Shown here piece by piece: positions 24,959 to 33,451 of a DNA stretch of 37,168 nucleotides. The notes beneath the pieces are model-generated. The model ran no database searches, was not told the origin of the DNA, and was given only the letters and a program-made list of their open reading frames with translations. The translations under genes were made by a program, and so were the position numbers. Position 1 is the stretch's first letter, and the number at the start of each line of letters is the position of its first letter. Location of the stretch: contig JALFTB010000033.1 of the NCBI GenBank assembly GCA_022779465.1, positions 1-37,168 on the forward strand, in the 5' to 3' direction. Source of the DNA: CAG-533 sp022779465. Its GTDB lineage: Bacteria > Bacillota_I > Bacilli_A > RF39 > UBA660.

Positions 24959-25580
24959 AATATTAGTTGATAATCAGTGGATTCCTTATATAATTGAATA
25001 TAAAAAGATTAAAAATATTTATTTTAGGGTAAAAGAAGATGGAATTATTCATGTATCATGTAATAAATATGTTAGTCAAAGTTACATAAAGAATTTACTT
25101 GAAGAAAATACGGATGCTATATCAAGAATGCTTAAAAGAGCTAATAATAGGGCTGTTAATAATAGTAAGTTATTTTATTTAGGTAATGAACTTAGATTAA
25201 TGGAGTATGATGGTAAGCCTTATATTGATAATGATTTTATTTATGCTAAAGATTATGAACAAGCTAAAGATTATATTTATTCTTTAGCTTTTGATGTATT
25301 TAATTCTAGGTTAGAACAAATTAAAATTAATTTTAAAGATTTGCCTAATTTTAGATTGAGAATACGTAAGATGACTACTAAATGGGGAGTTTGTAATAAA
25401 AAAAGTATGACAGTAACTCTTAATACTGAATTAATAACTAAAGATGTTAGTTTAATTGATTATGTTATCGTTCATGAGTTATGTCATTTTAAATATATGG
25501 ATCATAGTGCTAATTTTTGGAAGTATGTTGCCAGTTTTTATCCATATTATAAGCAAGCACGAAAGGAATTAAATTACTAA
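24936..25580 (+). CDS. YgjP-type zinc metallopeptidase-domain protein
   Basis: The 214-residue protein carries the YgjP/DUF45 (PF01863) core. MTTKWGVCN is followed by a strand and TLN, then the zinc site HELCHFKYMDHSANFW. The two motif His and the HxxxH/MDHS His should bind zinc and the Glu act as base. The family is related to WLM/SprT-like peptidases and its substrates are mostly unknown. An in-frame GTG at 24948 could be used as an alternative start. The stop codon overlaps the next start by one base. Confidence 0.87.
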   Translation: MKSTVENKILVDNQWIPYIIEYKKIKNIYFRVKEDGIIHVSCNKYVSQSYIKNLLEENTDAISRMLKRANNRAVNNSKLFYLGNELRLMEYDGKPYIDNDFIYAKDYEQAKDYIYSLAFDVFNSRLEQIKINFKDLPNFRLRIRKMTTKWGVCNKKSMTVTLNTELITKDVSLIDYVIVHELCHFKYMDHSANFWKYVASFYPYYKQARKELNY

Positions 25581-26299
25581 TGATTGAGTCGTTGAATAAT
25601 GAAAAGATTAAATATTATACTAAACTAAATGATAAGAAATATCGTAAGAGTGAAAAACTATTTATTGCAGCAGGTGAACATTTAGTTACAGAAGCATTAA
25701 AGAAGAATATTGTTAAAGAAATATTACTTTTAAATGGTGAAGAAAATGTTTATGGAGATGTTACTTATGTGACAAGTGATATTTTAAAGAAAGTAAGTGA
25801 TTTAACTAATTATCCTAAAGTTTTAGCAATTTGCTATATAAAAGATGATTTGAAAATTGAAGGTAATGTTGTAGCTCTTGATAATATTAAAGATCCAGGT
25901 AATTTAGGTACTATTATTAGATCGGCTGTTGCTTTTAATTATGACACTATTTTACTTAGTGAAGAATGTGTTGATGTATATAATAGTAAGGTTGTAAGGG
26001 CAACTGAAGGGATGCTTTTTAATGTTAATATTGTGATTTGTGATTTATTTAGTACACTTTTAAAATTAAAAGAAAGTGGCTATAAAATTTATGGAACTGA
26101 TGTAGTTAATGGAGAATCTCCTGCTTATGAAAGCAATAAACATGTTCTTATTATAGGCAGTGAAGCTAGAGGAATGAGTAATTCAATTAGAGAGATTTGT
26201 GATAAGAATTTATATATTAAAATGAATGATAAATGTGAAAGTTTAAATGCTGGGGTTTCTGCAAGTATTTTAATGTACGAATTAGGAGAAACTAGATGA
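25580..26299 (+). CDS. SpoU/TrmH-family RNA 2'-O-methyltransferase
   Basis: The enzyme probably methylates a ribose 2'-OH in rRNA or tRNA with S-adenosylmethionine. The 239-residue protein has an N-terminal L30e-like substrate domain (about 1-90) and a SPOUT trefoil-knot domain. The motifs are NIKDPGNLGTIIRSA, IGSEARGM and the knot-closing NAGVSASILMYE. It most resembles the YsgA/RlmB subgroup; the target nucleotide cannot be told. It overlaps its neighbours on both sides (1 and 4 bases), so it is inside an operon. Confidence 0.93.
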   Translation: MIESLNNEKIKYYTKLNDKKYRKSEKLFIAAGEHLVTEALKKNIVKEILLLNGEENVYGDVTYVTSDILKKVSDLTNYPKVLAICYIKDDLKIEGNVVALDNIKDPGNLGTIIRSAVAFNYDTILLSEECVDVYNSKVVRATEGMLFNVNIVICDLFSTLLKLKESGYKIYGTDVVNGESPAYESNKHVLIIGSEARGMSNSIREICDKNLYIKMNDKCESLNAGVSASILMYELGETR

Positions 26300-26976
26300 A
26301 AGATATAGATTTTTTAAAAAAAGGTATTTTTGCTTATCAGGGCATTTACGATAATAAGAATGTTTATGAAAATACTTTAGAAGCTTTTAAAGTTGCGATT
26401 AAAAGAAGAAATAATATATATTTTGAAGTTGTTGAAACTAAGGATCATAAATTTGTTGTTTGTAAAAATGATGTTTTTGAAAGAATTCATAATTCAAAAG
26501 ATAAAGTTGAAGATATGACTTATGATGAATTATGTTATGTTTCTTTTTATCATATTCCTTTACTTGAAGAAGTTTTAGAGCTTATTAATGGTATAGTAGG
26601 GATTATGATTGATCCAAAGGTTCATACTAAACATAAAAATTTATTTGAATTATTAGATAATTATAATGGTAAATTTGCAATTATTAGTGTTAATCCTAAA
26701 ATAATAAATTGGTTTAATAAAAATAGACCAGAATATGTTGTAGGAGAAGTTATAACTAAAAGAAAAGGATTTAATTTAAGTTTTTATTTTAATAAGACAG
26801 ATTTTAAAAGTTATAATATTGATTATTTTGATAAAATTAAAGTTAGTAATTTAAGAGACTTAGGTGATGTTGTAATTGGTTATTTAATTAATTCTACCGA
26901 AAAGTATGAAACTTATAAGAATGTGTTTGATAATTTAATAGCTGATAATTTTCTTAATTTAAAGATTAATAAGTAG
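26296..26976 (+). CDS. Glycerophosphodiester phosphodiesterase-like protein, active site degenerate
   Basis: The 226-residue protein has the layout of the GDPD TIM barrel. The N-terminus retains ENTLEAF (25-31), TKDHKFVV (48-55), the DMTYDEL segment and a PLLEEVLELI helix. The catalytic positions are altered: the AHRG motif is AYQG (13-16), the IExD metal pair reads FEVV (43-46), the second HD reads ND (58-59), and the IEIK strand is MIDPK. Lipid headgroup hydrolysis is therefore doubtful, and a pseudoenzyme or binding role is more likely. It overlaps the methyltransferase gene by 4 bases (ATGA) and ends the operon at a hairpin. Confidence 0.72.
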   Translation: MKDIDFLKKGIFAYQGIYDNKNVYENTLEAFKVAIKRRNNIYFEVVETKDHKFVVCKNDVFERIHNSKDKVEDMTYDELCYVSFYHIPLLEEVLELINGIVGIMIDPKVHTKHKNLFELLDNYNGKFAIISVNPKIINWFNKNRPEYVVGEVITKRKGFNLSFYFNKTDFKSYNIDYFDKIKVSNLRDLGDVVIGYLINSTEKYETYKNVFDNLIADNFLNLKINK

Positions 26977-27003
26977 ATATTTTATTGTATCTACTTTTAC
27001 TTT
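26971..27003 (+). terminator. Terminator of the der operon
   Basis: AAGTAGATA (26971-26979) pairs with TATCTACTT (26988-26996), followed by a broken T-run. It overlaps the stop codon of the gene before it and the -35 of the next promoter. Confidence 0.65.
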
Positions 27004-27013
27004 ATATTATAAT
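26985..27013 (+). promoter_or_regulatory. Promoter of the unknown gene at 27040
   Basis: TTGTAT at 26985-26990 and TATAAT at 27008-27013 are 17 bases apart. The -35 lies in the loop and stem of the preceding terminator. Confidence 0.6.
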
Positions 27014-27039
27014 ATTCATTATATTTTAGAGGTGATAGT

Positions 27040-27969
27040 ATGGATAAGATTAGAGCTTATATTAAACAACTTAATCAGGAATTATCACCTAATTTTTTTC
27101 ACTTTTATTCTTTTTATAAAGATCCAATTAATTCTTTAGGTGGGGATGATGCTCACGCTTTAAATGATTTTCAAGATTATGGATTAATTAAGTTTTTTAT
27201 TGGTAATGGTGAATTTTTAAAATTGTTAGATTTATGTTTAGATGATACTGATTTTCTTAATTTGATAAAAAATAATAGGGTAATTCTTAATAAACTAGGA
27301 ATGATTGTTAGTTATTCAAATGATTTGTTTAATTTAAGAATATCAATTAATGATTTACCTAGATTTTATGACGTAGTTAATGGAGAAGATGACTCTAGCT
27401 TAAGAGAAAAATATGGTGATTATGATTATGCTCGTATTGTTGAATTTTTTAAAAAGCATCCTTGGATATTTGAGCTAAATACTGATTTTACAAATTGTGA
27501 TCCGATACTTTTAAGAAAACTTAATAATTTTATTAATAATCAGTTGGCTCTTAAAGATAAGGCTGATTTTGAAACTGAGATTGATAAAAATGTTGCTTTT
27601 AATAGAATTATAACTGATGATTATAGTAAGCCAGAATCTTGTTATTTGTTTAATAAAAATGGTTCAGATATGGAATCTTTTAGGTTGCTTGTGTGTAATA
27701 AAGATTTTTTAGATGTGCTTGAGAAACATTTAATAGGTAAAGCTCTTTCTGAAGAAATATTTAATAATATAATTTGTATTTTAAGATTAAGTATTGATAT
27801 TGTTAGTTATTATGATATATATGCTTTAGATGTTCCGTGGTATCAAGAAATGATTGATAATAATATTGGTAAAGATAGAGTAAGTGAATTTGATATATAT
27901 AAATGTTTATGTATAATTGGTAGATTACAAAAGAATTCAAAGAAATCTAAAATTATTTATCTAAACTAG
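27040..27969 (+). CDS. Unknown cytoplasmic protein
   Basis: A 309-residue, mostly helical, charged protein without signal, membrane helix or Cys clusters. I recognise no family or catalytic motif. The gene has a good promoter, an AGAGGTGATAGT site and the codon use of its neighbours, so it is real. It lies just before rimM-trmD (gap 26 bases) and may be co-transcribed with them. Confidence 0.7.
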   Translation: MDKIRAYIKQLNQELSPNFFHFYSFYKDPINSLGGDDAHALNDFQDYGLIKFFIGNGEFLKLLDLCLDDTDFLNLIKNNRVILNKLGMIVSYSNDLFNLRISINDLPRFYDVVNGEDDSSLREKYGDYDYARIVEFFKKHPWIFELNTDFTNCDPILLRKLNNFINNQLALKDKADFETEIDKNVAFNRIITDDYSKPESCYLFNKNGSDMESFRLLVCNKDFLDVLEKHLIGKALSEEIFNNIICILRLSIDIVSYYDIYALDVPWYQEMIDNNIGKDRVSEFDIYKCLCIIGRLQKNSKKSKIIYLN

Positions 27970-27995
27970 GATTTAAAGAAATGATGTGATAAAAT

Positions 27996-28481
27996 ATGGG
28001 TATGGAATATGTTAATGTTGGAAAAATTGTAAATACCTTTGGAATAAAAGGTGAGTTAAAGATTGTTAGTCGTTTTGAAATGGCTGATAAAGTTTTTAAA
28101 GTTCATAATAAGATTATGATTAATAATAATGTTTATGAAATTAGTGGGATGAGAATCCATAAAAATAATTATTTAGTTGAAATTGATAATTTAAAAGATA
28201 TTAATTTAGTTGAACATTTAATTGGAAATGATGTTTTCTTTAATAAAGCTGATTTAAATTTAGGTGATAATGATTATCTAATAAGTGATTTAGTTGGATT
28301 TGTAGTTAAAGAAGATGATAAGGAATATGGTGAGGTTACTGATTATGATGATAATAAGATTAATCCGGTAATTAAGGTTAATAATAAGTTTTATATTCCT
28401 TTAAAAGGAGACTTTATAGTAAAAGTTGATAAAGTAAATAAGATTATTTATGGTAAAAACATAAGTAGTTTAGTTTTATAG
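27996..28481 (+). CDS. rimM: 16S rRNA processing protein RimM
   Basis: RimM binds ribosomal protein S19 and aids maturation of the 30S head. The 161-residue protein has the N-terminal RimM barrel (VGKIVNTFGIKGELKI, about 6-21) and a C-terminal PRC-barrel (about 90-160, with LVGFVVKEDD and YIPLKGDFIVKVD). ATG 27996 and ATG 28002 are both possible starts, and neither has a strong Shine-Dalgarno site. trmD follows 9 bases later, a pairing conserved across bacteria. Confidence 0.94.
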   Translation: MGMEYVNVGKIVNTFGIKGELKIVSRFEMADKVFKVHNKIMINNNVYEISGMRIHKNNYLVEIDNLKDINLVEHLIGNDVFFNKADLNLGDNDYLISDLVGFVVKEDDKEYGEVTDYDDNKINPVIKVNNKFYIPLKGDFIVKVDKVNKIIYGKNISSLVL

Positions 28482-28490
28482 AGGTGGTTT

Positions 28491-29156
28491 ATGAAGATTA
28501 CAATATTATCTTTGTTTCCAGGAATGTTTGATGGATTTTTAAATGAATCTATTATAAAAAGAGCAATTAATAGTGGTAAGGTTGAAATTGAAGTTGTAAA
28601 TTTTAGAGACTATTCTAAATTAAATAATAAGATGGTTGATGACACTCCTTATGGGGGCGGAGCAGGAATGGTTCTTAGATGTGAACCGATATTTGAAGCA
28701 ATTGACGATCTTAGAACTGATGATTCTTATATTTTATTAATGTGTCCAACTGGAAAAACTTACAATCAAAAGAAAGCTTTAGAATTAAAAAATAAAAAGC
28801 ATATTATTATTATTTGTGGTCATTATGAAGGTTTTGACGAGAGAATAAAATCTTTAGCTGATGAGATTATCTCAATTGGTGATTTTGTTTTAACTGGTGG
28901 GGAGTTGCCAGCAATGATGATTACTGATAGTGTAGTTAGATTATTAGATGGTGTTATTACTGATGATAGTTTAACTAGTGAAAGTTTTAGTGATAATTTA
29001 CTTGATTATCCAGTTTATACAAAACCAAGTGAATATAGAGGAATGAAAGTACCAGATATTCTCTTGTCTGGTGATCATAAAAAAATAGATGAATATCGTC
29101 AAAGTGAAAGAATAAGGGTTACTAAAGAAAAAAGAAATGATTTGTTGGGGGAATAA
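28491..29156 (+). CDS. trmD: tRNA (guanine-37-N1)-methyltransferase TrmD
   Basis: TrmD makes m1G37 next to the anticodon, preventing +1 frameshifts. The 221-residue SPOUT enzyme shows NFRDYS, DDTPYGGGAGMVL, and the knot sequences CPTGKTYNQ, CGHYEGFDERI and GDFVLTGGELPAM, which bind S-adenosylmethionine. A GAGGTGG site lies at the end of rimM. The gene is full length. Confidence 0.97.
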   Translation: MKITILSLFPGMFDGFLNESIIKRAINSGKVEIEVVNFRDYSKLNNKMVDDTPYGGGAGMVLRCEPIFEAIDDLRTDDSYILLMCPTGKTYNQKKALELKNKKHIIIICGHYEGFDERIKSLADEIISIGDFVLTGGELPAMMITDSVVRLLDGVITDDSLTSESFSDNLLDYPVYTKPSEYRGMKVPDILLSGDHKKIDEYRQSERIRVTKEKRNDLLGE

Positions 29157-29159
29157 ATT

Positions 29160-29555
29160 ATGTATGTTTTAGTTAAAGGAAAAGGTAAATATAAAATTGA
29201 AGGATTAATTGAATATATTGGTTATCAAATTACATTAAATGGTAAACATATTATGCTGGCTAATCAGATGCTTAAAGATAAGTATATTAGATGTAAGTAT
29301 GAGCCGGGATTTAATAAGTTTATTTATAATATTATTTCTTTTATTGAAAATGATCCGGATAGTGATAATGCGACTTTATTACTTGGAGAACTTGAAAGAG
29401 AAAGAAATGTTTTTCTTAATAAGTTTGCAAAATATTTATCACCTAAGGAAAGAGAATATTTCATGAGAAAGATTAGATTAATAGCAAATGAATTAAAACA
29501 AATTTCTTTAGCTAAAGCAAGTATTAAAAGTAGCTCTAAAGGTATGAGAAAATGA
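29160..29555 (+). CDS. Small unknown protein in the rimM-trmD operon
   Basis: A 131-residue basic protein. The N-terminus (about 1-50) looks beta-rich (MYVLVKGKGKYKIEG), and the rest is helical and charged with a Ser/Lys-rich tail. No recognised family. It starts 3 bases after trmD with GGGGGA overlapping the trmD end, and is the last gene before a bidirectional terminator. Its position suggests a link with RNA or ribosome maturation, but this is inference only. Confidence 0.7.
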   Translation: MYVLVKGKGKYKIEGLIEYIGYQITLNGKHIMLANQMLKDKYIRCKYEPGFNKFIYNIISFIENDPDSDNATLLLGELERERNVFLNKFAKYLSPKEREYFMRKIRLIANELKQISLAKASIKSSSKGMRK

Positions 29556-29584
29556 AAAAAAGGCATTCAAACGAATGTCTTTTA
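29556..29584. terminator. Bidirectional terminator between convergent operons
   Basis: AAAAGGCATTC pairs with GAATGTCTTTT (wobble included) around AAAC, with an A-run before and T after. It serves the trmD operon and the minus-strand hemolysin III gene. Confidence 0.8.
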
Positions 29585-30253
29585 AATTACATATAATAAG
29601 ATACATAAGAAATGTAGTAAGGCTCCGATATCTACAAAGATGTGAAATATGAAATGAAAATATCTTTTTTTAGCTCCTATCATGTATAGTATAGCACCAA
29701 CTGAGTAAGCAACTCCTCCAAATATTAATAAAAGAGTTCCAGTAATATCTAATGCATTAAAGATGTCAGGACCTGTTATTATAATGCACCATCCCATTAG
29801 CAAATAGCTTATCATAGAAAATATGCGATATTTTTTTAAATCAATAGCATTAAGGGTAATACCAAGAGCTGCTAATCCCCAAATAACTCCAAATAGAACC
29901 CAAGCTAAAGTGGGATTTATTTTTCTTAAAGCACATAATAGGATTGGTGTATAGGTTCCAGCAATTAGAACATATATAGTACAATGATCTATTACTTGAA
30001 AGACTAACTTGGCAGTTTTAGGTTTAAGCCCATGATAAATACTAGAAATAGTAAATAATAAGATAGCTGATAAGCCATAAACAATGGCAGAAGCAATAGC
30101 ATATCCATCTTTATGAATAGCAGCAAATATCACGCATAATACGAAAGAGGCTACCCCGATGGAACCACCAACAATATGACTTACCATATTCATTATTTCT
30201 TCACCTTTAGTGTACTCTGGCAATTTTCGATCTTTTAATTTAGTTCTCTTCAT
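29582..30253 (-). CDS. Hemolysin III / PAQR-family membrane protein
   Basis: The 223-residue protein has seven predicted membrane helices and the PAQR/YqfA/hemolysin III signatures. These are E-N-SHIVGG near the N-terminus, the SSIYHGLKP motif with a metal-binding His, IDHCTIYVLIAGTYTP, and a C-terminal HFIFHIFVDIGALLHF bearing the other His. The family probably holds a zinc-dependent hydrolase fold; the hemolysin name is historical and the physiological role is unclear. It overlaps the upstream HAD gene by 14 bases, forming a two-gene operon. Confidence 0.9.
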   Translation of the reverse strand: MKRTKLKDRKLPEYTKGEEIMNMVSHIVGGSIGVASFVLCVIFAAIHKDGYAIASAIVYGLSAILLFTISSIYHGLKPKTAKLVFQVIDHCTIYVLIAGTYTPILLCALRKINPTLAWVLFGVIWGLAALGITLNAIDLKKYRIFSMISYLLMGWCIIITGPDIFNALDITGTLLLIFGGVAYSVGAILYMIGAKKRYFHFIFHIFVDIGALLHFLCILLYVI

Positions 30254-30833
30254 CTAATTTAAGTATCCTTTCTTTAGGCGGGAATAAGTTCATGATAGTA
30301 TCAAATGCATGAATCCATGAATTTACTCTATAAATATTTTCTCCTTCTATTCCATGATTATATGGGGTATTAAAAAGAATTACTTTAGTATGTTTTGCTA
30401 GTTCATATACAGTTTGGGGATTATCCTCAATTATAAAGTCAGCTTCTAAATCATCACATTCAAATACTTTATCTCCATCAGAAAAGAATAATCGATCATA
30501 AGGTATTTCAGCATTGTCTAATAAACTTTCTGTAAGAGTTCTTATAATAAAACCCTCTTTAGAATCTGTAGTAGCAAATGGTCTTTTAGTTACAATATTA
30601 ATTTCAACACCATTATTTTTTAAAGCTGTTATTACTTCTTTAACATCTGGTCTTAAACGACTATTTTTAGCTACGCTTAAACATATTTTGAAAAATATAT
30701 CATTTAATAATTTATTATCTACTGTATGATGATGACCTATATTTATAATTTTAGAACTAATATTTTTAAATATCATAAAATCTAAATTTGTAATAACACC
30801 ATCAATATCTATCACTGCAATAATCTTCTTCAT
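30240..30833 (-). CDS. HAD-family phosphatase (5'-nucleotidase-like)
   Basis: This 197-residue HAD protein has motif I DIDGVITN (nucleophile Asp and acid/base Asp), motif II VTKRP (Thr and Lys/Arg) and motif IV in FIIEDNPQT. It resembles the NT5C/deoxyribonucleotidase-like group, although a four-helix cap also fits other HAD phosphatases. The substrate is unknown. GAGGT precedes the ATG, and the promoter is divergent from the HD-hydrolase gene. Confidence 0.83.
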   Translation of the reverse strand: MKKIIAVIDIDGVITNLDFMIFKNISSKIINIGHHHTVDNKLLNDIFFKICLSVAKNSRLRPDVKEVITALKNNGVEINIVTKRPFATTDSKEGFIIRTLTESLLDNAEIPYDRLFFSDGDKVFECDDLEADFIIEDNPQTVYELAKHTKVILFNTPYNHGIEGENIYRVNSWIHAFDTIMNLFPPKERILKLDEEN

Positions 30834-30856
30834 TTTAATTACCTCGTGTATTTAAT

Positions 30857-30886
30857 ATTTTATCATCTATCTAAGAATGTAGTCAA
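30857..30886 (-). promoter_or_regulatory. Promoter of the HAD/hemolysin III operon
   Basis: On the minus strand, TTGACT (30886-30881) and TAAAAT (30862-30857) are 18 bases apart, with a TGn extended -10. The -35 overlaps the -35 of the divergent promoter. Confidence 0.65.
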
Positions 30887-30908
30887 ATAAAGTGTCATAT
30901 GATATGAT
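30880..30908 (+). promoter_or_regulatory. Promoter of the HD-hydrolase operon
   Basis: TAGTCA at 30880-30885 and TATGAT at 30903-30908 are 17 bases apart. The -35 overlaps the minus-strand -35. Confidence 0.5.
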
Positions 30909-30935
30909 AAATATATGTTAAATAAAGGTGGTTTT

Positions 30936-31865
30936 ATGACTGAAAATGTACTATATAATTATTATTGTAGTTTATTACCTGAAGTGCCGGATTGGTTAAA
31001 GAAGTATTTAGATGTTCCTTGTTTAAATAGGCTTAAACATGTTGGGTATTTTTGTGGTATGGATTATGCATCAAAGGATATTTATGCTTTTAATGAGAAA
31101 ATAACTAGATTTGATCATAGTTTAAGTACAGCGTTAATAACTTTAAAATTTACTGATAAGAGGGAAGTGATATTAGCAGCTTTATTTCATGATGTAGCAA
31201 CTCCTTGTTTTTCTCATGTAATTGATTATATGAATAAAGATTATTTAAATCAGGAAAGTACAGAAGAATATACAGATAAGATAATTTTAAATGATAAAGA
31301 ACTTTTAAAGTTATTAAAAGAAGATGGAATAAATCCAGAAGACATAATTAATTTTAAAAAATATAGTTTAGTTGATAATGATAGACCTAGATTATGTGCG
31401 GATAGATTTGACGGAATTATTTTGACATCAATTGGTTGGACTAAGAATATAAGTAGTAGTGATATTAGTGAACTTGTAAATGATTTAAAGATTTTTGTTA
31501 ATGAAAATGGATTTGAAGAAATGGGATTTAGTAATTATAATATTGCGAATAAAGCTCTTTATTTTAGTGAAGAAGTTGATAAGTTATGTCATTCTAATGA
31601 AGATAATTATATGATGAATTTACTTGCCAATATTACTAAGGAAGCGATAGATAATAATTTAATTATTTATGATGATTTATATTATTTAACTGAAGATGAT
31701 ATTTGGAATATTTTAAATAATAGTGATAATGTTAATTTAATTAATGATATATATTTATTTAAAAATATAATTAAAAGTGATGTACCATTAACTGATTTAG
31801 GCGATATTAAAATAAGAGATTTAAATCCTTTAGTAAATGGGATTAGATTAAAAGATATGATATAA
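30936..31865 (+). CDS. HD-domain phosphohydrolase
   Basis: From ATG 30936 the protein is 309 residues. That start has AAAGGTGG four bases upstream; an ATG at 30915 precedes this site and is rejected. The HD signature is visible: FDHSLSTA (first His), AALFHDVATPCFSH (HD pair plus His) and a later DRPRLCADRFDG that supplies the last Asp. HD proteins hydrolyse nucleotides or phosphate monoesters with divalent metal; the substrate here is unknown. It is first in an operon with an alpha/beta hydrolase and tsaC. Confidence 0.87.
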   Translation: MTENVLYNYYCSLLPEVPDWLKKYLDVPCLNRLKHVGYFCGMDYASKDIYAFNEKITRFDHSLSTALITLKFTDKREVILAALFHDVATPCFSHVIDYMNKDYLNQESTEEYTDKIILNDKELLKLLKEDGINPEDIINFKKYSLVDNDRPRLCADRFDGIILTSIGWTKNISSSDISELVNDLKIFVNENGFEEMGFSNYNIANKALYFSEEVDKLCHSNEDNYMMNLLANITKEAIDNNLIIYDDLYYLTEDDIWNILNNSDNVNLINDIYLFKNIIKSDVPLTDLGDIKIRDLNPLVNGIRLKDMI

Positions 31866-31883
31866 TTTAATAGAGGTGTATTT

Positions 31884-32783
31884 ATGTATTTTGATAGTAT
31901 TAAATCTTCTAGTGATGGATTAAGTTTAGCTTTAGCGTATTCTTTACCTAAGGGTGATGTAAGAGGTATTATTCAGTTTTCTCATGGAATGGCTGAACAT
32001 AAGGAAAGATATTATCCTTTTATGGAATTTTTATCTAGTAAAGGTTATATTTGTGTTATTCATGATCATAGAGGTCATGGAGGTAGTGTTAAGTCTACTG
32101 ATGATTTGGGATATTTTTATACTAATGATATTAATTATATTGTTGATGATTTGTTAGATGTAACTAAATATGCGAAAAGTAAATTTAAATGTGATAATTA
32201 TTATATGTTTAGTCATAGTATGGGGACTCTAGTAGCAAGATGTTATATGCAAAAATATGATAAAGAAATTAATAAAATTGTTTTATGTGGGACGCCAACT
32301 TATAATAAATTGGCTCCACTTGCTTTAACTATGGCAGAGATATCAAATGTTTTTGGTTCTAGAAAAAGAGATAAGTTTTTAGATAAATTAACTTTTAATA
32401 GTTTTAATAAAGGTTATGATTATAAGAATGCCTGGTTATCTAAGAGTAAGAAGAATGTAGATAATTATAATAAAGATAATCTTTGTGGTTTTACTTTTAC
32501 AACTAATGGTTTTATCAATTTATATAAATTACAAATAGGATCTTTTAATGATAAACTATTTAAATGTCAAAATAAGGATTTAAAGATCTTAATGATTGCT
32601 GGTAGTGATGATCCAGTTATTGGAAATGAGAAATTATTTAAGAGATTAAAAGAATTTTTAACTAATGTTGGTTATCAAAATATTGAAAGTAAGCTTTATA
32701 ATAGTTTGAGGCATGAAATTTTTAATGAAGATGAGTATAATGAGATATATCAAGATGTACTTAATTTTATAGAAGGTGTTTAG
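31884..32783 (+). CDS. Alpha/beta hydrolase, monoacylglycerol lipase type
   Basis: This 299-residue serine hydrolase belongs to the Hydrolase_4/monoglyceride lipase group. HGMAEHKERY forms the oxyanion region, DHRGHGGS follows, the nucleophile elbow is SHSMG (S112, first Gly replaced by Ser), and a late GSDDPVIG and LRHEIFNE supply the Asp and His. It likely cleaves acylglycerol or lysophospholipid esters; the substrate is inferred. A GAGGTGTA site precedes the ATG. tsaC begins at the base after its stop. Confidence 0.9.
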   Translation: MYFDSIKSSSDGLSLALAYSLPKGDVRGIIQFSHGMAEHKERYYPFMEFLSSKGYICVIHDHRGHGGSVKSTDDLGYFYTNDINYIVDDLLDVTKYAKSKFKCDNYYMFSHSMGTLVARCYMQKYDKEINKIVLCGTPTYNKLAPLALTMAEISNVFGSRKRDKFLDKLTFNSFNKGYDYKNAWLSKSKKNVDNYNKDNLCGFTFTTNGFINLYKLQIGSFNDKLFKCQNKDLKILMIAGSDDPVIGNEKLFKRLKEFLTNVGYQNIESKLYNSLRHEIFNEDEYNEIYQDVLNFIEGV

Positions 32784-33380
32784 ATGGATGATGAATTAAG
32801 AAAGGCAGCAGAGATATTAAATAATGATGGGGTTGTGGTCTTACCAACGGAAACTGTTTATGGAATTGGAACAAATTCTTTAAGTGATAAGGGTTTAAAT
32901 AAGTTATATGAACTTAAAAATAGACCAGTAAATAAACCAATTAGTGTTTTAATATCTAATAAGGAAATGATTAATAAGGTTGCTAAAAATATTACTGAAA
33001 GACAATGGAAAGTTATAAGTAAATTTTTTCCAGGACCATTAACAATTGTTTTAGATAAGCAAGATTATTTATCTGATATTTTAACAGCTGGTCTTAATAC
33101 GATAGGAGTTAGAATGCCTGATAATGAGATTGCACTTAAATTAATTGAATTATTAGGTGTTCCTTTAGCAACAAGTAGTGCAAATGTATCTGGAGAGCCA
33201 GCTTTTACTAATTTGAGTAGTATTCAAGAGGTATTTAAGGATAAAATTGATTATTATATTGATGGTGGAGACTCTAAGATTGGAGTAGCGTCTACTGTTG
33301 TTAGGGTCACTGATGATGATGTTATTATTTTAAGAGAAGGAACTATTAGTAAAGAACAAATTGAAGAAGCTTTAAAATAG
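32784..33380 (+). CDS. tsaC: L-threonylcarbamoyladenylate synthase (TsaC/YrdC)
   Basis: The enzyme makes threonylcarbamoyl-AMP from Thr, bicarbonate and ATP for t6A37 of ANN-decoding tRNAs. At 198 residues it consists of the YrdC domain only, lacking the Sua5 C-terminal domain. Motifs: PTETVYGIG, the KNRPVNKPISVLI loop, FFPGPLTIVL and TSSANVSGEPA. Its Shine-Dalgarno site, AGAAGGTG, lies in the 3' end of the hydrolase gene, and the two are tightly coupled. Confidence 0.95.
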   Translation: MDDELRKAAEILNNDGVVVLPTETVYGIGTNSLSDKGLNKLYELKNRPVNKPISVLISNKEMINKVAKNITERQWKVISKFFPGPLTIVLDKQDYLSDILTAGLNTIGVRMPDNEIALKLIELLGVPLATSSANVSGEPAFTNLSSIQEVFKDKIDYYIDGGDSKIGVASTVVRVTDDDVIILREGTISKEQIEEALK

Positions 33381-33423
33381 TTTTTTTGATGTTCATATTA
33401 TTTAGTAATTATTAATGAAAGTA

Positions 33424-33438
33424 GTAAATATTATTTAC
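33424..33438. promoter_or_regulatory. Palindrome upstream of tag, possible operator
   Basis: GTAAATATTATTTAC is a perfect 15-base palindrome with a central T. It lies between a possible promoter (TTGATG 33386-33391, TATTAA 33410-33415) and the tag Shine-Dalgarno site, where a repressor would block. AT-rich palindromes occur by chance here. Confidence 0.3.
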
Positions 33439-33451
33439 CAAAGGAGATAAA

